Of a stretch of 64,000 bases of DNA, positions 20,867 to 30,511 are shown one piece after another. Every line of letters starts with the position of its first letter. The first letter of the stretch is position 1. The notes below the pieces were generated by a model. That model searched no databases. It was not told where the DNA came from and was given only the letters and a program-made list of their open reading frames with translations. The stretch is from FEN-1219 sp039933105 (GTDB lineage Bacteria > Pseudomonadota > Gammaproteobacteria > Steroidobacterales > Rariloculaceae). A program made the translations under genes and the position numbers. The DNA lies in assembly GCA_039933105.1 (NCBI GenBank), contig JBDTOT010000004.1:1-64000 (forward strand), written 5' to 3'.

Positions 20867-20925
20867 CGTGTCAGGGTCCAGGCGCGCGCGTTTCAGATGA
20901 AACGCCGAACCTCGCGACTGACACG
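20867..20925. promoter_or_regulatory. Nested inverted repeats between mdtA and the response regulator gene
   Basis: The inner dyad is GCGTTTCA, GA, TGAAACGC (20888-20905), with perfect eight-base arms. The outer dyad is CGTGTCAG (20867-20874) and CTGACACG (20918-20925), also perfect. Their centres coincide within half a base. Located in the divergent control region, it is a strong candidate operator, probably for the adjacent OmpR-type regulator or another dimeric regulator of the pump. Confidence 0.55.
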
Positions 20926-21016
20926 GATCCGTCGTGGCGCCGCGTCAAGATTCCTTCACGGCCACGGAGGCCAACCCACCGCCTTGGAAGGTCGCAGGCG
21001 AAACAGGTGCCGGCGT

Positions 21017-21814
21017 ATGATGTTTCCCACCGAAATGAAGCAGCGTTCCCCGCCAGCGGATACGTCCGCGAACGCGGCCACCGAGGCCGCGCCCCAAGTG
21101 CCACCGCACGTGTTGGCCTTGGATGACGACCCCGATCTGCGCAACTTGCTGCGCGAATTTCTCCCAAAGCACGATCTGCGGACAACCACGGTCGCCACCG
21201 GCGCCGAGATGCTGCGCGTGCTCGAGCAAGAGCCGGTGGACATCCTGCTGATCGACTTGCGGCTGCCGCAGGAGGACGGCCTCGCCCTCGCCCGCAAGGT
21301 GCGCGAGACCTCGTCCATCCCGATCATCATTCTGACGGGCAAGACCGACGAGGCGGATCGAGTCATGGGGCTCGAGCTCGCCGCCGACGACTACGTCACG
21401 AAGCCGTTCAGCCCGCGTGAGCTCGTGGCGCGCGTGCGAGCGCTCCTGCGCCGCACGCAGCCGGAAGGCGGAGGGTCGAGCACCGCAACGCCGCGCGCGT
21501 ATCGCTTCGCCGGCTGGGAACTGAACCTGCGGCGGCGCCGGCTCACGAACCCGAGCGGCGAAGCAGTCGAGTTGACGAACAGCGAATTCAATCTGCTGAG
21601 CGCGTTCCTCGCCGCTCCGCAGCGCGTGCTGACGCGCGATCAGTTGCTCGAGCGATCGCGCCTGCACAGCCTCGAGGTCTACGACCGTGCGATCGACGTC
21701 ACGATCTTGCGCCTGCGCCGCAAGATCGAGCCCGACTACACGGATCCGCAGCTGATCGTGACCGAGCGTGGCGCCGGCTACGTGTTCACTCAACCGGTCG
21801 CCGTGCTGCGCTAG
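21017..21814 (+). CDS. OmpR-family response regulator
   Basis: The product has 265 residues. The receiver domain (about 32-150) has the DDD acidic cluster, phospho-acceptor D80 in IDLRLPQEDG, the conserved T in ILTGKTDEA and K in YVTKPFSPREL. The C-terminal winged helix (about 165-260) has the OmpR pattern VELTNSEFNLLSAFLAAPQRVLTRDQLL and RGAGYVFTQP. ATG 21017 is chosen; ATG 21020 and 21035 are alternatives, and none has a strong ribosome site. It is divergent from mdtABC and six bases upstream of a hybrid sensor kinase, as BaeSR-type systems sit beside mdt pumps. It probably controls the pump. Confidence 0.92.
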   Translation: MMFPTEMKQRSPPADTSANAATEAAPQVPPHVLALDDDPDLRNLLREFLPKHDLRTTTVATGAEMLRVLEQEPVDILLIDLRLPQEDGLALARKVRETSSIPIIILTGKTDEADRVMGLELAADDYVTKPFSPRELVARVRALLRRTQPEGGGSSTATPRAYRFAGWELNLRRRRLTNPSGEAVELTNSEFNLLSAFLAAPQRVLTRDQLLERSRLHSLEVYDRAIDVTILRLRRKIEPDYTDPQLIVTERGAGYVFTQPVAVLR

Positions 21815-21820
21815 CGGCAG

Positions 21821-23893
21821 ATGCCCAACACTGCCGAGACGAGCCCCGGCACGACTACCGGCTCGCGCATGCGTCACCATTTTCTGCTACTCGGCGCAGT
21901 GCTGATCGCGTTGATCGTCGCTGCCGATGTCCACGAGGCGTGGCAGGACTACAAAGCTAGCCTCGAGCGTAGCCGCCAAACCGTCGACCTCTTGAGCCAC
22001 GCTTTCGGCGACCAGACTGCGCGCATGGTCCAGGAGCTCGACTTTGCGCTCGGCGACTTCTCCGACTGGGCGCGCAAGACAGACATCAGCGCCGGCGAAC
22101 GCGAACGAATCACGCGCGAGCTGCTCGAGCACGTCACGCGGTTACCTTACGTGCGTTCGGCGCTCGTGGTCGACGCAGCCGGTCGGCGCATCGCGGCCAC
22201 GGACGATAGCGCTCCAGACACCGGCGGGCCCACGGCGGCGCCGCCCTCGTTCGCGATTCTGCAGAACGACCCGAGTGATGCCGTGCACATCGGCAGGCCG
22301 TTCACCAGCCGCCGCGATGGCGACCGAACCTTCGCGTTGAGCCGCCGGCTCGTGACCGCCGACGGGCAGTTCGCCGGCATCGTGCTCGCGCGCGTGTCCT
22401 TCGATTACTTAGCGCGGTTTTACGAAGCAGTGAACGTGAGCCCGGGCGCGGAGATCCGCCTCGACCGGACCGACGGCGTGGTGCTCGCCCGGTATCCGAG
22501 CGGACGCGAGGACCTGCCCCCCGCCGAAGGAGCCGGCTACGTCACGGCCAAATCTCCGGTGGGCAGCTACCCGCTCTCGATCGAGGTGGGCCAGAGTCAG
22601 CACGACGCGCTCACCGGTTGGCGCGAGCAGGAGCTCTACAGCGTCGCACGCACGGGAACGCTGACGCTGCTGGCCGGCAGCCTACTCGCTGCGATCATGG
22701 TCGCCGTGCGGCGGCGCGAGCAGGCCGAGATCGCGCGTCGGGGGTCGGAGCTGCAGCTTCAGGAAGCGCGGCGCGCCGAAGCGCTGAGCTTGCTGGCCGC
22801 TTCCGTGGCGCACGACTTCAACAACGTGCTCGGCGCGATCGTCGGCTATGCCGAGCTAGCGCGCGAGACCGGCGGCAGCGACGCCCAGCTCAAGTCGAGC
22901 TTGGATCGCCTGCTCGGCGCCGCGGAGCGTGCGAGGCAGCTGGTCCGGCGCGTGTTGACGCTCGATCCACATCGCAGTGTCCGCGACCACACGGTGCTCG
23001 TGGCTCCGATCATCCGCGAGGTGGTCGATCAGCTGCAGACGCAACCCGCGCGAACGTTGGCCGTGGACATCCGCGTGGACGACGAGACGCTGGCCGTGTC
23101 TGGCGATTCCACCGAGATCTACCAGGTGCTACTGAATCTTTGCACCAACGCGATGCAAGCCACGCCGGCGAACGGCCGCGTTGCGATTCACCTGTACGCG
23201 GCAACGCGAACCGACGCCGCCGCACTGACGGTCGGCAGCGTGGCTGTCGGCGACTACGTGTGCGTGACGGTGACCGATGAGGGGCCCGGCGTGAACGCCG
23301 ATCAGGCGCAGCGCATCTTCGATCCTCTCACGACCACGAAGAGTCCCGGCCAGGGTGTCGGCATTGGCCTCACCGTCGTGCGCACGATCGTCGAACGCAT
23401 GCGGGGCGCGATCGAAGTGGGCGGTGACGGGGCGCGCGGCGCATCGTTCACCGTGCATTGGCCGCGTCAATCGGCCGCCGCGACCGACGCGAACTCGAGC
23501 CCGATCGATGACACCGTCCGCCCGGGCACCGGCCAGGTCATCATGATCGTCGACGACGAACCGCAACTCGCACTGCTCCTCGAAGAGCTCACGGCCTCGC
23601 TCGGTTACGAGCCGCTGGGGCTCACCGATCCGCTCCGCGCGCTCGAGGTGTTGCGTCGGGCGCCTGAACGCATCGACGCGCTCGTCACCGACGAGCGGAT
23701 GCCGGGGATGCGGGGCACGGAGCTTGCGCGCAACGTGCGCGAGCTACGGCCCGATCTGCCGATCCTGCTGGTCACGGGTTATCGCAGTGCGGATCTCGAT
23801 CGCGAGGCCGCTCGCGACGGCGTCGCACGCATTCTCGACAAACCCGTGCATCGCAACGAGCTCGAACGCGCGCTCGGTGACTTGCTTCGCTAA
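21821..23893 (+). CDS. Membrane hybrid sensor histidine kinase
   Basis: The product has 690 residues. TM1 (about 19-38) and TM2 (about 274-292) enclose a periplasmic sensor region of 235 residues with a double-PAS-like (dCache/PDC) pattern. Then come a short linker helix, a HisKA domain with H331 in VAHDFNNVLGAIVGYAEL (the AHDFNN form seen in NtrB-like kinases), a HATPase domain (NLCTNAMQAT, DEGPGV, GVGIGLTVV) and a C-terminal receiver with D624 in VTDERMPGM. It should phosphorylate the preceding OmpR-type regulator. Its stop overlaps the convergent thioredoxin-like gene by four bases. Confidence 0.92.
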   Translation: MPNTAETSPGTTTGSRMRHHFLLLGAVLIALIVAADVHEAWQDYKASLERSRQTVDLLSHAFGDQTARMVQELDFALGDFSDWARKTDISAGERERITRELLEHVTRLPYVRSALVVDAAGRRIAATDDSAPDTGGPTAAPPSFAILQNDPSDAVHIGRPFTSRRDGDRTFALSRRLVTADGQFAGIVLARVSFDYLARFYEAVNVSPGAEIRLDRTDGVVLARYPSGREDLPPAEGAGYVTAKSPVGSYPLSIEVGQSQHDALTGWREQELYSVARTGTLTLLAGSLLAAIMVAVRRREQAEIARRGSELQLQEARRAEALSLLAASVAHDFNNVLGAIVGYAELARETGGSDAQLKSSLDRLLGAAERARQLVRRVLTLDPHRSVRDHTVLVAPIIREVVDQLQTQPARTLAVDIRVDDETLAVSGDSTEIYQVLLNLCTNAMQATPANGRVAIHLYAATRTDAAALTVGSVAVGDYVCVTVTDEGPGVNADQAQRIFDPLTTTKSPGQGVGIGLTVVRTIVERMRGAIEVGGDGARGASFTVHWPRQSAAATDANSSPIDDTVRPGTGQVIMIVDDEPQLALLLEELTASLGYEPLGLTDPLRALEVLRRAPERIDALVTDERMPGMRGTELARNVRELRPDLPILLVTGYRSADLDREAARDGVARILDKPVHRNELERALGDLLR

Positions 23894-24381
23894 CGGAGTT
23901 CGGCGGCGGCGGCGATTTGCGCCGTGAAGAACCGCTTCAGTGGCGGCGCCATGTTCTGGGGAATGTCCTCGCCCCACGCGCCACCATCGATCTTGGCGCC
24001 CGTGGGCATCGCATGCGCGTCGACGGCGAAGAACACGGGGATCGCAGGATGATCGAAGCCGGCGGCCTTGAGTTCCTTCTTCCAGGCATCGGCGTCGACG
24101 CGGATGATGTAGGTGCCGTCGAATGCGTCCTGCATCAGCGGATCGCCGAGCGACGCACGGAGCTTCTTACACGGCACGCACCATTCGGCCGTGATCTGCA
24201 GGAACGGCACGCGATGCTGCGCGGAGGCGTTCGCCACCTCGCGCCGCAACAGGTCTGGCAGCTTGCCTTGCGCGGGTTCGAGCACGACCACTGGGACGGG
24301 CTCCACCGCAAAGACGCGGTGGAAAACGGCGACTGCGAGCAACGCCGCCAGCAATGGCGTGACGATAAGAGCGCGACGCAT
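23890..24381 (-). CDS. Exported thioredoxin-like protein
   Basis: The product has 163 residues. Residues 1-25 are a signal peptide or N-terminal anchor. The thioredoxin fold has the redox motif CVPC in FLQITAEWCVPCKKLRASL, followed by the YIIRVDADAW strand and the cis-proline region HPAIPVFFAVD. This places it with periplasmic thioredoxin-7/TlpA-like reductases or folding helpers; the partner is unknown. The gene is convergent with the sensor kinase and 78 bases downstream of the polysaccharide glycosyltransferase on the same strand, so no operon partner is obvious. Confidence 0.82.
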   Translation of the reverse strand: MRRALIVTPLLAALLAVAVFHRVFAVEPVPVVVLEPAQGKLPDLLRREVANASAQHRVPFLQITAEWCVPCKKLRASLGDPLMQDAFDGTYIIRVDADAWKKELKAAGFDHPAIPVFFAVDAHAMPTGAKIDGGAWGEDIPQNMAPPLKRFFTAQIAAAAELR

Positions 24382-24459
24382 GGCACCTCCGCTTCAGGCC
24401 GGGACCTAAGACTAGGGCTACTAAAGCACCGAGCCTGCTCGAGCGTCAATCCCGCACGC

Positions 24460-25521
24460 TCAGCGAGCGGCGACGCGTTCGTAGATGTGGAGGTACTGCC
24501 GCATCATCGTCTGCGAAGAGAACCGCTCGTCGACGCGCGCCAGCGCGTTGCGGCCATGCGCCTCGACCAGCGAGCGGTCTTCAACGTACGCCACGACCTG
24601 GCGCGTGAAGTCGTCGGCATCTTGGGTCTTGAACAGCTTGCCGGTCACCCCGTCGTCGATGAGGTCGAGCAATCCGCCCGTATTCGAGCCGATCAACGGC
24701 TTGCCGAGCGCCATGGCCTCGAGGTTGCCGCGTCCGAAGGCTTCGTTGTGCGCGGCCGACACGAGCACGTCGGCTTCCGCCATGATCGGAAACGGCCGCG
24801 ATTGATGTCCCAAGAAGTGAAGATTCGGCGGATTGCCTGCGCGCGCCTCCCAACCTTTCGCATTGCCTACGTGCACGAAGTGAATCGGCGGGTCGGATAG
24901 TTGACGCGCCGCGCTGGCGAACAGCTCGAAGTGTTTATACGGGCGCAGCGAGGCGACGTACATCACGATGAACGCGTCGTGCGCAAGTCCGAGCTTCTCG
25001 CGCAATCCGAAGGGCGCCTGGCTCTGCTCAGCGAGCCATTGCCGGTTGATGCCGTGACACACGACCTCGACGTTGCGCGGCTTAAGAAACCGAAAGCTCT
25101 GCAGGTACGTGCGCGCCGCCGTGCTCACGGCGACGACGGCGGCTAGCCGCGGGCTACGAACGCTCCAGTACGCGGAAGGATTTTCGAAAAACGTCAGGTG
25201 ACCGATGTAGGCGCGATAGCCGACGATTGGCACTCCGCGCTTGTTCCACAGAATCAGATTGGCGAGCTGCGAGTTGCCGTGAAAACTCTGGATGACGTCG
25301 AATGGACCGGCGGACCAAAGGCGTTCGATCGCGGCTTGGAACTGCCGGTCGAACCGCGATCGCGGCACGATCCGCTCACACCTCTCGGCAACGTGAGCGA
25401 GCTCGCGAGTCCATTCGTTCTCGGCTTCGAACACCACGGTCAGCGACGTTCGCGCTGCGAGTTCCTTCAGGAAGAAGAACAGAATGTGATCGACGTACTG
25501 AGTGACGAACAGGACTCTCAT
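24460..25521 (-). CDS. Glycosyltransferase family 4-type (GT-B)
   Basis: The product has 353 residues. It begins MRVLFVTQYVDHILFFFLKELA, a GT-B N-terminal Rossmann start, and carries the C-terminal donor-site pattern NEAFGRGNLEAMALGKPLIGSNTGGLLDLIDDGVTGKLF with the EX7E motif. It should transfer a sugar from a nucleotide donor to a growing polysaccharide or glycolipid at the cytoplasmic face. The start at 25521 is fixed by ATGA overlap with the upstream glycosyltransferase; a longer frame to 25569 lies inside that gene. Donor and acceptor are unknown; nearby gmd/fcl make GDP-fucose a possible donor in the locus. Confidence 0.88.
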   Translation of the reverse strand: MRVLFVTQYVDHILFFFLKELAARTSLTVVFEAENEWTRELAHVAERCERIVPRSRFDRQFQAAIERLWSAGPFDVIQSFHGNSQLANLILWNKRGVPIVGYRAYIGHLTFFENPSAYWSVRSPRLAAVVAVSTAARTYLQSFRFLKPRNVEVVCHGINRQWLAEQSQAPFGLREKLGLAHDAFIVMYVASLRPYKHFELFASAARQLSDPPIHFVHVGNAKGWEARAGNPPNLHFLGHQSRPFPIMAEADVLVSAAHNEAFGRGNLEAMALGKPLIGSNTGGLLDLIDDGVTGKLFKTQDADDFTRQVVAYVEDRSLVEAHGRNALARVDERFSSQTMMRQYLHIYERVAAR

Positions 25522-26564
25522 GCGATGACCCCGAGCACGGACTCGTAAAGCTCGACGTACTTGCGACACATCGCATCCGCCGTAAACTCTTTCGCCACCT
25601 CACGCCCGCGCACGCCGAGCGCGCGCCTGCGCTCCGGGGCTGCGACCAGCTCGAGCATCGCATCGCGCAGCTGATCCGGCCGCGCCGGCTCGATCAAGAG
25701 ACCGTTCTCGCCGTGATGCACGATGTCCGGCAAACCGCCCACCGCGCTCACAATTACGGCGAGCCCCTGCTCCATGGCGTCGAACAAAATGCCGCCGATG
25801 CCCTCGCGATTGGAAGGCAGGATGAACAGGTCGAACGCGGCGAGATAGTCGCCGACATTGCGCACGAAGCCGGTGAACGTGACATTCGTGAGCCCTCGCG
25901 CGGCCGCCTTCAACATCGCCTCGTCTTCGCCACCACCGACGAGCACGAACTGCAAAGCCGGGTGCGACTGCTCGAGCTCGCGCGCCACGCGAATGATGAG
26001 CTCCTGGTTCTTCTGCGCGTTGTCGAGCGCACCCACATGCCCTATGACGAACTTGCCGGCGAACTGTGCGCGGATGGCGGCGGCCCTTGCCGCATCCACG
26101 ATGAAGCCCGAGCTACCGCTGTGGATCACGCGCACCGGGATTGCGGAATCGTAGGCCCGCACGATGGCCGCGATCTGCGGAGCGACGGCGGCCACGGCCG
26201 AGGCCCTGCGATAGGCGCGATGCGCGAGCCAGTGGCGGCCGATGGGGTTGTCGACGCGACGCGTGATGATGTACGGGGTGCCGCTGCCGAGCGAGCGCAA
26301 ATACGCGCCATAGACGCTGCGCCCTTCATGCAGATGCAGGAGCGCGACGCCGCCCGCCGCGAACGCCACGGATAATGGGCCGCCGCTGACCTGCCGAACT
26401 TCGATGGGGAGATCGCGGACACGCTCGCCGAGCGCGCCACCGCGCCGCGCGATCAGCACCTGACGTATACCGCGGCTCGCGAGACCGTGGATCAGCAGCT
26501 CCGTCTGGCGTTCGCCACCGCGATAGCCGCGTGCGGTGTTGACGTGCGCGATTAACGGTGTCAT
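25518..26564 (-). CDS. Glycosyltransferase family 4-type (GT-B)
   Basis: The product has 348 residues. The N-terminus has AHVNTARGYRGGERQTELLIHGL, the acceptor-side GGxE-type loop common to GT4 enzymes acting on lipid A, heptose or polysaccharide. The donor side has SNREGIGGILFDAMEQGLAVIVSAVGGLPDIVHHGENGLLI. ATG 26564 gives the usual N-terminus; a longer frame runs on without a ribosome site. It is translationally coupled to the next glycosyltransferase and divergent from the asparagine-synthase-like gene, with 144 bases between. Confidence 0.88.
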   Translation of the reverse strand: MTPLIAHVNTARGYRGGERQTELLIHGLASRGIRQVLIARRGGALGERVRDLPIEVRQVSGGPLSVAFAAGGVALLHLHEGRSVYGAYLRSLGSGTPYIITRRVDNPIGRHWLAHRAYRRASAVAAVAPQIAAIVRAYDSAIPVRVIHSGSSGFIVDAARAAAIRAQFAGKFVIGHVGALDNAQKNQELIIRVARELEQSHPALQFVLVGGGEDEAMLKAAARGLTNVTFTGFVRNVGDYLAAFDLFILPSNREGIGGILFDAMEQGLAVIVSAVGGLPDIVHHGENGLLIEPARPDQLRDAMLELVAAPERRRALGVRGREVAKEFTADAMCRKYVELYESVLGVIA

Positions 26565-26708
26565 CGAACCAAAGCACGGGAGCCGCAGGCGGTGCCGCAG
26601 CGTACCACAGGCGCGCACGTTCCACGGCCATACACGCGGCGTTGCGGGCCTTGCGGCAACTGCCTACAGTGCGCGAATTCGCCGACGCGGCGCGAGGGTT
26701 CGAAAGCA

Positions 26709-28460
26709 GTGTGCGGCTTTGTCGGTGGAACCGATCCTGCTTGGAACTACGCCGCCGCGCTCACCGCGATCGCGCATCGAGGACCCGACGCCAGCGAGCT
26801 GAATCTGAGCGGTCCCGTCCGGGTAGGCTTTCGCCGCTTGTCCATCATCGATTTGCGCCGCGCAGCGAATCAGCCGATGTTCGCCGCCGATGGAGCCACC
26901 TGGATCGTCTTCAACGGCGAGATCTACGGTTATCGCGACTTGCGCGCGGCGCTGACGAAACGCGGCCACACGTTTCGAACCGACTCCGACACGGAAGTGC
27001 TGCTGAACGCCTATCTCGAATGGGGCGACGAGTTCATCGCGCACGTCGACGGCATGTTCGCGATCGCGATCTGGGATCCACGCGCGGGGCAACTGAAACT
27101 GTATCGCGACCGGCCGGGCATCAAGCCGCTCTACTATTTCTACGACGGCAAGCGCTTCGCGTTCGCGTCCGAGCTCAAAGCACTCGAGAGCGCGCTCGCA
27201 CCCGGCGAACTCATCGTCGATGAAACCGCGTGCTATGACTTCCTGAGCTATCGCTACGTGCCTGCGCCGAAGACGCTCTACAAGAACTGCTTCAAGCTGC
27301 CGCCGGCGCACCGCGTTGCGTACACCCCCGCCACAGGCACGCTCGAAGCGCCGCGCCGCTTCTGGACACTGCCCACTCCGACCGAGACGCGCTCGCCGGC
27401 GCTCGACGCGTGTTGCGAAGAGCTACGCAGCCTGATCGCAACCTCCGTCGACGAGCAGATGATCGCCGACGTGCCGCTCGGCTTCTTTCTCTCCGGCGGC
27501 GTCGATTCGAGCGTCGTGGTCGCCGCCGCCGCGCGCAACGGGCGCCGCGTCGCAACGTTCGCGATCGGTTTCGACAAGGACGAGGTTTCGGAAACGCCGT
27601 ATGCGCGCGAGGTCGCGGCCCGTTTCGCGACCGAGCATCACGAACGCATCCTTCTGCCCGAGAGCGCGCAGGAGCTGCTGCCGAAGCTTAAAGCATGGTT
27701 CGATGAACCCTTCGCCGATGAATCCGCGTTACCGACGTACCTCGTGTCGAAGACCGCTCGTGAGCAGGTCACCGTGGTATTGACCGGCGACGGCGGCGAC
27801 GAAGTGTTCGGCGGTTACCGCACGTACCCACGCTACGCCCGTTACGCCGGCCGGCCGACGTGGCCCGGCGCGTTCGAGCGCGCGAGCCATGCGCTGCGGC
27901 GCGGCCTGCCGCGCCGCCACGTCGTGAGCCGCGCGCTGCTATTGCTCGAGACGGCGCTCAGCGACGGCCCCCACCTGTGGGGCAAGCTCATGGGCGGCAT
28001 GTCGACGCCGGAGAAAGCAGGTTACGCGCGCGAGTTCGGCATCCCGCGCGACTATGACGACTGGTGGCACTACCGGCAGCACTGGCGCGCCGACCTGCCG
28101 CTGCGTACGCGGCTGCAGTACGTCGACTTCCACACGTTCATGCCGGGGCTCGTGTTGACGAAAGTCGACCGCACGACGATGGCCGTGTCGCTCGAAGCGC
28201 GCGTTCCTCTGCTCGCACAGCGTATCGTGGAGTTTTCATTCAGTCTTAATGAAGATCTGCGCTATTACGGCCGCGAGCCCAAAGGCTTGCTCCGCCAGGC
28301 GTACCGCGGCATCCTGCCGGACCACATTCTCGACCGGCGTAAGAAGGGGTTCGGCATACCCCGCTACTATCTAAAGGATGTGAGCGGCGGCAAGCCGATT
28401 CAGGAGCACGTGCTCTGCAGTCTGTTTCTTAGGAACTCAGGGTCCAGGAGCGTAGTTTGA
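26709..28460 (+). CDS. asnB: Asparagine synthase-like glutamine amidotransferase
   Basis: The product has 583 residues. GTG 26709 is chosen because it puts cysteine at position 2 (MCGFVGG), the N-terminal nucleophile of class II glutaminases; GAGGG lies 11 bases upstream. The glutaminase half has RGPDAS and FNGEIYGYRDLR; the synthetase half has the PP-loop FFLSGGVDSSVVVAA and LTGDGGDEVFGGYRTYPRY. In polysaccharide loci such enzymes are thought to amidate sugar acids or carrier groups rather than make free asparagine; that is inference. Its TGA overlaps the TTG start of gmd. Confidence 0.88.
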   Translation: MCGFVGGTDPAWNYAAALTAIAHRGPDASELNLSGPVRVGFRRLSIIDLRRAANQPMFAADGATWIVFNGEIYGYRDLRAALTKRGHTFRTDSDTEVLLNAYLEWGDEFIAHVDGMFAIAIWDPRAGQLKLYRDRPGIKPLYYFYDGKRFAFASELKALESALAPGELIVDETACYDFLSYRYVPAPKTLYKNCFKLPPAHRVAYTPATGTLEAPRRFWTLPTPTETRSPALDACCEELRSLIATSVDEQMIADVPLGFFLSGGVDSSVVVAAAARNGRRVATFAIGFDKDEVSETPYAREVAARFATEHHERILLPESAQELLPKLKAWFDEPFADESALPTYLVSKTAREQVTVVLTGDGGDEVFGGYRTYPRYARYAGRPTWPGAFERASHALRRGLPRRHVVSRALLLLETALSDGPHLWGKLMGGMSTPEKAGYAREFGIPRDYDDWWHYRQHWRADLPLRTRLQYVDFHTFMPGLVLTKVDRTTMAVSLEARVPLLAQRIVEFSFSLNEDLRYYGREPKGLLRQAYRGILPDHILDRRKKGFGIPRYYLKDVSGGKPIQEHVLCSLFLRNSGSRSVV

Positions 28461-29557
28461 CCACCGACCAGCGCAAGCGCGCGTTAATCACCGGAATTAC
28501 CGGCCAGGATGGCGCCTACCTCGCCGAGTTCCTGTTGGACCGCGGCTATGAGGTGCATGGCATCAAGCGCCGCGCGTCGTCATTCAATACCGACCGTATC
28601 GATCATTTGTACAGCGATCCCCACGAACCCAACCGCCGGCTGATCCTGCACTACGGCGACCTGACCGACGCAACGAACCTGATTCGCATCGTTCAAGAAG
28701 TGCAACCGCAGGAGATCTACAATCTCGCGGCGCAGAGCCACGTCGCGGTGTCGTTCGAAACGGCTGAGTACACGGCGAATTCCGATGCGCTCGGCACGTT
28801 GCGTTTGCTCGAAGCGATCAAGATCTGCGGCTTGGCCGAGAAGACGCGCTTCTATCAAGCATCGAGCTCCGAGATGTTCGGCAAGGTGCAGGAAACGCCG
28901 CAGCGCGAGACGACGCCCTTCTATCCGCGGTCCCCTTATGCCGCGGCGAAGGTATACGCGTACTGGATCACGGTGAACTATCGGGAAGCCTACGGCCTCT
29001 TCGCGTGCAACGGCATCCTGTTCAACCACGAGTCGCCGCTGCGCGGCGAGACGTTCGTCACTCGCAAGATCACGCGCGGTCTCGCGCGCATCAAAGTGCA
29101 CCTCGACGATTGCCTATACTTGGGCAACCTCGATGCGCTGCGGGATTGGGGTCACGCTCGCGACTACGTGCGCGCGCAATGGCTGATGTTGCAGCAGGCG
29201 CAGCCCGAGGATTACGTCATCGCCACTGGCCATCAGTACTCGGTGCGTGTGTTCGTCACTCGCGCGGCGGAGTGCCTCGGCATACACCTCGACTGGCGCG
29301 GTAAAGGCCTCGAGGAACACGCCATCGACAAGGCCAGCGGCAGAACACTCGTTCGCGTCGACCCGCGCTACTTCCGCCCCACCGAAGTCGAAACTCTGCT
29401 TGGCGACGCCTCGAAGGCGAAACGTCAGCTCGGCTGGACGCCCGAGGTCACGTTCGACGCGCTAGTGCGTGAAATGATCGACTCCGACTCGAAGTTGGCC
29501 GAACGCGACGCGCTGATCAAACGCGAAGGCTATTCAGTTCCCCAGCACCGCGAATGA
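28457..29557 (+). CDS. gmd: GDP-mannose 4,6-dehydratase
   Basis: The product has 366 residues, full length. It converts GDP-mannose to GDP-4-keto-6-deoxymannose. Signature parts are ALITGITGQDGAYLAEFLLDRGYEVHG (NADP Rossmann loop), SSSEMFGKVQETPQ, YAAAKVYAYWITVNYREAY (catalytic YxxxK) and FNHESPLRGETFVTRKI. The start is a TTG overlapping the upstream TGA (TTGA), unusual but the only start that gives the family N-terminus. It overlaps fcl by four bases, so asnB-gmd-fcl is one coupled operon. Confidence 0.96.
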   Translation: MTTDQRKRALITGITGQDGAYLAEFLLDRGYEVHGIKRRASSFNTDRIDHLYSDPHEPNRRLILHYGDLTDATNLIRIVQEVQPQEIYNLAAQSHVAVSFETAEYTANSDALGTLRLLEAIKICGLAEKTRFYQASSSEMFGKVQETPQRETTPFYPRSPYAAAKVYAYWITVNYREAYGLFACNGILFNHESPLRGETFVTRKITRGLARIKVHLDDCLYLGNLDALRDWGHARDYVRAQWLMLQQAQPEDYVIATGHQYSVRVFVTRAAECLGIHLDWRGKGLEEHAIDKASGRTLVRVDPRYFRPTEVETLLGDASKAKRQLGWTPEVTFDALVREMIDSDSKLAERDALIKREGYSVPQHRE

Positions 29558-30495
29558 ACAAGGAGTCGAGCGTGTTCGTCGCCGGCGAGCGCGGTCTCGC
29601 GGGCTCTGCCGTCCGCCGGGCACTCGCAGCGCGCGGCTTTGGCAACCTGATCAGCGCGCCGCGAGCGTCGCTCGACTTGCGCGACGCGGTTGCCGTCGAG
29701 AAGTTCTTCGCGAAGGAGCGGCCGGGCTACGTGTTCATGGCCGCGGCCAAGGTCGGCGGCATCGTCGCCAACGACACCTACCCCGCCGACTTCATTCGCG
29801 ACAATCTGCTGATTCAGACCAACGTGATCGATGCCGCCTACCGAAATGGCACGCAGAAGTTTTGCTTCTTGGGATCGAGCTGCATCTATCCACGGCTCGC
29901 GCCGCAGCCGCTCACGGAAACGTCGCTGCTGACTGGCCCGCTCGAGCCTACGAACCAGTGGTATGCCGTGGCGAAAATCGCGGGCATCAAGATGTGCCAG
30001 GCCTATACGCGTCAGTATGGCTTCAAGGCGATCTCGGTGATGCCTACAAACCTGTACGGACCTGGGGACAACTTCGACTTGCAGACGTCGCATGTCTTGC
30101 CGGCGTTGTTGCGCAAGTTTCATACCGCGAAGGAAGCCGGCGACGCCGAGGTCACGGTGTGGGGCTCGGGAACGCCGCGGCGCGAATTTCTGTACGTGGA
30201 CGACCTAGCGGACGCGTTGTGCTTCCTCATGGAGCGCTACGATTCCCCCGAAATCATCAACGTGGGCTGCGGCGAGGACATCACTATCGCCGACCTCGCG
30301 ACACTGATCCGCGACATCGTCGGTTTCCGCGGCACGATCGCGTACGACAGCAGCAAGCCCGACGGCACGCCGCGCAAGCTCCTCGACGTCGCCAAGTGCA
30401 CGGCGCTCGGCTGGCGCGCACGCACGAAACTCGCAGACGGCATTGCCGCGACGTACGCGTGGTACCTCTCCCGAAACGAATCGCGCGCCGCTTGA
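29554..30495 (+). CDS. fcl: GDP-L-fucose synthase
   Basis: The product has 313 residues. This is the dual-function epimerase/reductase that turns GDP-4-keto-6-deoxymannose into GDP-L-fucose with NADPH. It has the N-terminal dinucleotide loop FVAGERGLAGSAV, the VGGI loop, LGSSCIYPR, and catalytic tyrosine and lysine in YAVAKIAGIKMCQAY. The usual NEPYA reads NQWYA here, a small departure next to the catalytic tyrosine. Start ATG overlaps the gmd stop (ATGA). Confidence 0.95.
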   Translation: MNKESSVFVAGERGLAGSAVRRALAARGFGNLISAPRASLDLRDAVAVEKFFAKERPGYVFMAAAKVGGIVANDTYPADFIRDNLLIQTNVIDAAYRNGTQKFCFLGSSCIYPRLAPQPLTETSLLTGPLEPTNQWYAVAKIAGIKMCQAYTRQYGFKAISVMPTNLYGPGDNFDLQTSHVLPALLRKFHTAKEAGDAEVTVWGSGTPRREFLYVDDLADALCFLMERYDSPEIINVGCGEDITIADLATLIRDIVGFRGTIAYDSSKPDGTPRKLLDVAKCTALGWRARTKLADGIAATYAWYLSRNESRAA

Positions 30496-30511
30496 CGCGA
30501 GGCCTAACGAC

